This document shows, piece by piece, positions 62,630 to 64,000 of a stretch of 64,000 bases of DNA. The notes beneath the pieces are model-generated. The model did not search any database, was not told the DNA's origin, and was given only the letters and a program-made list of their open reading frames with translations. Within the stretch, counting starts at the first letter, position 1; every line of letters begins with the position of its first letter. This DNA is from an uncultured Dorea sp. (GTDB lineage Bacteria > Bacillota > Clostridia > Lachnospirales > Lachnospiraceae), in NCBI GenBank assembly GCA_910584095.1, contig CAJTYU010000014.1, positions 1 through 64,000 of the forward strand, written 5' to 3'. Both the position numbers and the translations under genes were made by a program.

Positions 62630-63679
62630 TATTCTTCATCTCCTAATACTTTTTTCAACTGTTCTGCAATGCACTGTGCCATAAGCGGTGGAACTGCATT
62701 ACCTACCTGCCTAAATTGCTGGGTCTTATTCCCTAAGAAAATAAAATCATCCGGAAAAGATCGTAGTCTTGCACATTCCCTAACCGTAGGCACACGATTA
62801 TATTTATAGTGGAAATGATGCCGATGTCCTGTATCAATTGTTGGCGCTGGTTTATCACTCGCAAACCTTGTCCATGCAACATGAAAGTTTCTACTATTTA
62901 TATATTCATCTGGTAAATCTTTATAATTCCCCCCATCTGGAACTAAGGAAATTATTTTTTTCACTCGCTCGGAATGACGCGCCGCAATATGATTTTTAAC
63001 CGCCTCAGAATTTTTACGCATTATTTTGTGATATTCATTTTGTGGTTGTGTCAAATATTCTAAAATTTCTTCTCCAAGTTCATTTTCTAATGCTGGCAAA
63101 TCCGATAATGCCATTTTACAACTTACTTTCATTTATCTCGGGATATACAAATTCTCCAACTTTGGTTCCTACAAAAACTACCCTCTTCCTGCTTTGCGGA
63201 ACCCCATAATCAGCAGCGCATAATATTTTATATCGAATCCGATACCCCATCTCTGTAAACTTTTCTACAATACTATCTTTAATCTGGCCTCCAAATAGTC
63301 CCACCAAACCCGGTACATTTTCTATCACAAATGCTTTTGGCTGTATTTCCTGCACTAAGCGGATATATGATAAATATAATTTGTTTCTAGGATCATCAAA
63401 CTTTCTCGGTCCAGAAAGAGACATCCCCTGACATGGCGGTCCGCCAATAATAACATCAATTCTCTCATCACCAATCAATGGTTTAATATCTTTTTCATAT
63501 GTTATTTTTGTTATATCCCCACAAATTGATTTGGCACCATTATGATTTAATTCAAATGTCTCTAATGCTTTTGAATCATTATCTATTCCTAACAATATGT
63601 TATATCCCGCCTTCTCAAATCCATAAGACAGTCCTCCGCAGCCGCAAAATAAATCTATCGTATTCAACTTATTTTTCAT
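62629..63679 (-). pseudogene. DNA (cytosine-5) methyltransferase, split by a frameshift
   Basis: The N-terminal part (from ATG 63679, MKNKLNT) carries motif I TIDLFCGCGGLSYGF, motif IV IIGGPPCQGMSLSG, motif VI VIENVPGLV and motif VIII QSRKRVVFVG, then ends at 63116 after EINESKL. The C-terminal part (62629-63132) begins in another frame (KMALSDLPALENELG) and carries the recognition region and motifs IX-X (TVRECARLRSFPDDF, FRQVGNAVPPLMAQ). One base change near 63120 joins them into a normal enzyme of about 350 residues. As read, the protein lacks its target domain and is probably inactive. Confidence 0.82.
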
Positions 63680-63851
63680 TTTGTTTCTTTGCCTTTCTAT
63701 TATCATCAGGTTTTTCTGCATTTTCTGGAATTGCCCATGCCTCCCCCAGTTTAAAAGTGCCTTCTATCCTATTTTCAGCACACAGTATCTGCACGCGTCT
63801 CTGTGAAATATTCCACTTTTTTGCCGCTTGCCCCGCTGTTATATAACCCAT
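63669..63851 (-). CDS. small helix-turn-helix protein ahead of the methyltransferase (possible controller)
   Basis: 60 residues with GGAGAGG seven bases before the ATG at 63851. The sequence YITAGQAAKKWNISQRRVQIL, then GTFKLGEAWAIPENAEKP, is the excisionase/MerR-like short winged helix seen in many small DNA-binding proteins. It overlaps the methyltransferase start by about 11 bases, so it is the first gene of the island operon. It could act as its controller protein. Function is inferred from position. Confidence 0.75.
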   Translation of the reverse strand: MGYITAGQAAKKWNISQRRVQILCAENRIEGTFKLGEAWAIPENAEKPDDNRKAKKQNEK

Positions 63852-63875
63852 ACCGTTACCTCTCCTTCTTCAATC

Positions 63876-63904
63876 ATTATATTCTACGGGACGAACAAAC
63901 GCAA
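63876..63904 (-). promoter_or_regulatory. promoter of the restriction-modification operon
   Basis: On the minus strand TTGCGT (63899-63904), 17 bases, TATAAT (63876-63881). A 10-base perfect palindrome CGAATATTCG (63916-63925) lies just upstream and is a possible control site. Confidence 0.75.
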
Positions 63905-63925
63905 GGATATTTTGTCGAATATTCG

Positions 63926-64000
63926 TTCTTATTTCTAACAGGCTGTTGAAGAAGCAGATGGATAATCACTATAGGTGCATCAGCTCCTTTTTATGCAAAT
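63926..64000. other. window end, nothing recognised
   Basis: No open frame, repeat or promoter that I trust. Confidence 0.3.

Noticed and set aside
63916..63925. CGAATATTCG as a LexA (SOS) box
   Set aside because: Does not match the Firmicute CGAAC-GTTCG consensus; noted only as a palindrome.
1..64000. CRISPR arrays, tRNA or rRNA genes
   Set aside because: No regularly spaced repeats, cloverleaf or rRNA segments were recognised.

Overview
The window looks like a chromosomal segment of a gut Lachnospiraceae-type Firmicute (Clostridia). The support is mid-range base composition, AGGAGG-type ribosome sites, spore genes (two Coat F proteins, a GerMN lipoprotein), a leucine T-box ahead of leuS, a sensory FeFe-hydrogenase paired with a SpoIIE phosphatase, and a galacto-N-biose/lacto-N-biose utilisation cluster typical of mucin or milk-glycan users. 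Species cannot be set from sequence alone.

Layout. 1-3.4 kb: the 3' end of a LytTR regulator and a Tn554-type tnpABC unit whose tnpB carries an in-frame TGA. 3.6-5.1 kb: an AlbA_2/ATPase-like regulator with a 42-bp tandem repeat. 5.3-11.7 kb: one compact operon on the minus strand, comEA - response regulator - histidine kinase - GerMN lipoprotein - comEC. 11.7-17.7 kb: arginine biosynthesis, argC-GNAT-argJ-argB on the minus strand and argG divergent. 17.8-27.1 kb: an amidotransferase, two Coat F genes, an aminotransferase, leuS with T-box, a P-loop protein, an AEC permease and an unknown membrane protein. 27.3-34.4 kb: sugar-acid catabolism (two KDG-type kinases, KDPG aldolase, IlvD/Edd dehydratase, GntP permease, GntR regulator). 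34.5-39.9 kb: an EF-G-like GTPase, tyrA, aroA and RNase H.

39.9-47.5 kb is the most unusual accessory region. An AgrA-like regulator, an AgrC-like kinase, a 49-residue lanthipeptide precursor (its ATG overlaps the kinase stop) and a full-length LanM form one minus-strand operon. I find no transporter, protease or immunity gene. It is bordered by a decayed XerC-like integrase on one side and three gene relics on the other.

47.5-59.5 kb: sugar ABC transporter, AraC regulator, GH112 phosphorylase, a frameshifted hypothetical gene, an XRE/zinc-ribbon regulator, the SpoIIE/hydrogenase-sensor pair and a HAD phosphatase. 59.6-63.9 kb: a decaying restriction-modification island with an HTH gene, a split cytosine methyltransferase, a restriction nuclease broken by a frameshift and a stop codon, an intact second cytosine methyltransferase, an intact Vsr nuclease and a 41-codon remnant of a PHP-domain protein.

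No rRNA, tRNA or CRISPR array was recognised. All assignments come from reading motifs and layout; no database search was run.
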